Shown here: piece after piece, positions 63,129 to 64,000 of the stretch
Position numbering within the stretch: the first letter of the stretch is position 1
Layout of the letters: every line of letters begins with the position of its first letter
Source of the DNA: Trichopria drosophilae
Lineage: Eukaryota > Arthropoda > Insecta > Hymenoptera > Diapriidae
Direction of reading: 5' to 3'
NCBI GenBank assembly: GCA_030407085.1
Contig: CM059583.1
Location: 209,434,001-209,498,000, forward strand
DNA: 64,000 bases
Notes under the pieces: generated by a model
What the model was told of the DNA's origin: nothing
The model's database searches: none
Seen by the model: the letters and a program-made list of their open reading frames with translations, nothing else
Made by a program: the position numbers and the translations under genes

Positions 63129-63519
63129 GACTCTGCAAGACAACAATGAAGATCTGTTAATGCCATTATTACGTAGTGAATTCCGTAAATGCCTCCACAT
63201 TTTGACCGGCCGGCCGAAAGACTCGATAGTAATGAATGCTCAAACGTAGCAGAAAGATATTGCGATGCAATAACTAGTATATTCAAAAACTTGAAAGTTG
63301 AGTGTGGCATTTACCAAACTCACTGTTAAAAAAAAAGTAAAACGCGTCTTTGAAGAAATGAGTGCGCACTGAGGGTCGCAAGAGTTTCATTGAGAAAAGT
63401 CACAAACGAAATAAGAAATTGATTCTCCGGCACTTGTTGCGAGCACTGAGATTTGCACAAGCACTGAGGTCAATCACGGTGACCTTTGTTTCTGCACTAC
63501 CGATCGAGGGCAGACTCAC

Positions 63520-63630
63520 CTCAACTGGTGTCCCTGTCGCCCTTGACAAGATGATGATTGAAACAGAGAGTCTGTCAAAAACGCGTTTCCACAGAAGGGT
63601 GCGTTCGGCCACGAGGTGAGAGTGTGAAAC
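63520..63630 (-). other. Noncoding first exon of the acidic-protein gene
   Basis: It runs from a start site inferred about 30 bp below the TATA box to a strong donor (GTTGAG|GTGAGT, ending at 63520). It contains no in-frame ATG linked to the coding exon. The following 387-bp intron ends at the TTGCAG acceptor at 63133, just 4 bases before the start codon. The start position is approximate. Confidence 0.55.
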
Positions 63631-63653
63631 AGACCAAGCGCCGGGCAACGACC

Positions 63654-63661
63654 CTTTTATA
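63654..63661 (-). promoter_or_regulatory. TATA box of the acidic-protein gene
   Basis: On the minus strand GGTATAAAAGGG is a canonical TATA box, about 30 bp upstream of a pyrimidine-rich start-like region (GTTTCACACTCTC). Its position fits the 5' splice donor at 63520. Upstream (63665-63950) the minus strand is purine-rich (AAGAGAG, GAAGATGAAGATGAA), resembling GAGA-type promoter sequence. TATA promoters usually mark tissue-specific or inducible genes. Confidence 0.65.
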
Positions 63662-64000
63662 CCGATCCACCTCCTCCGGTCTCTTCCGCTCTCTTCCGCT
63701 CTCCTTCTTCATCCTCGTTGACTTATTCGTTCGTTGCTATACACGTGGAGGCGCACCTTTTCTCGCTTTCGAAGAGAGCGACTTGTCTTACCTTGCCTTC
63801 CTTCATCATTTTATTTTTCTTCTACTTCATCTTCATCTTCATCTTTATCTTCTTTTAACATTTCCCTCTCACCCCCACCCACCTTTCTCTCTTTCTTTCT
63901 CTTTGTCGTCAGATCTTCATCATTATGTGAACATTTTGAAATCCCTTCCATAATACAAGTGATGGGTTTTACAGTTGGTTGTAATGAAAAATAAAACATG
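63662..64000. other. Upstream region of the acidic-protein gene
   Basis: The plus strand is strongly pyrimidine-rich (repeated TCTTCATC, CTCTTTC), giving several overlapping Ser/Leu or Lys/Glu open frames on both strands that are composition artefacts. It probably contains proximal promoter elements. No gene is recognised. Confidence 0.45.

Noticed and set aside
63129..63200. ATG at 63200 as start of the acidic protein
   Set aside because: It lies upstream of a clear TTGCAG acceptor at 63133, so it is intronic, and the signal peptide begins exactly at the ATG at 63128.

Overview
This 64 kb window is AT-rich eukaryotic nuclear DNA. The genes have short spliced exons with GT-AG introns of roughly 60-120 bp plus a few long introns, and the sequence between genes is mostly transposon debris. 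The protein sequences, the short-intron style and the many small palindromic DNA transposons point to an insect, most likely a hymenopteran. That assignment is an inference from style, because no rRNA, tRNA or diagnostic clade marker was found.

Three genes are confidently identified and were reassembled exon by exon with matching splice phases: SGSH (heparan N-sulfatase, minus strand, 10 exons, 14158-22635), phosphomannomutase (plus strand, 4 exons, 24863-27292) and AUH (methylglutaconyl-CoA hydratase, minus strand, 2 exons, 27860-30469). A 95-residue single-pass membrane protein of unknown function (13767-14145, plus) converges on SGSH with 12 bp between the stop codons. Two further spliced genes of unknown function lie in the right half. 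One is a Lys/Thr/Ser-rich protein whose 5' end was not found (47959-49751, minus). The other is a secreted protein with long Asp/Glu runs, a TATA promoter and a noncoding first exon (59456-63630, minus).

Layout. 1-540 is slightly GC-richer with one candidate exon. 540-13400 is a gene-free stretch with several inverted-repeat elements. 13400-31250 is the gene cluster, whose introns hold at least eight transposon insertions, including a Penelope-like element remnant with a GIY-YIG domain and hammerhead-like sequence. 31250-47650 is gene-free and rich in foldback elements, a LINE reverse-transcriptase remnant and a peculiar hairpin-rich block. 47650-49750 is the Lys/Thr-rich gene. 49750-59450 holds two more TTAA-type elements and several unexplained GC-rich patches. 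59450-63660 is the acidic secreted-protein gene and its promoter.

The three identified enzymes do not form one pathway: lysosomal heparan sulfate degradation, cytosolic GDP-mannose precursor synthesis and mitochondrial leucine catabolism. Their proximity looks like ordinary gene neighbourhood. The most distinctive features are the family of long foldback (near-palindromic) elements flanked by TTAA, the intronic Penelope remnant, the reciprocal antisense 3' overlap at SGSH, and the acidic secreted protein with a repeated acidic module.
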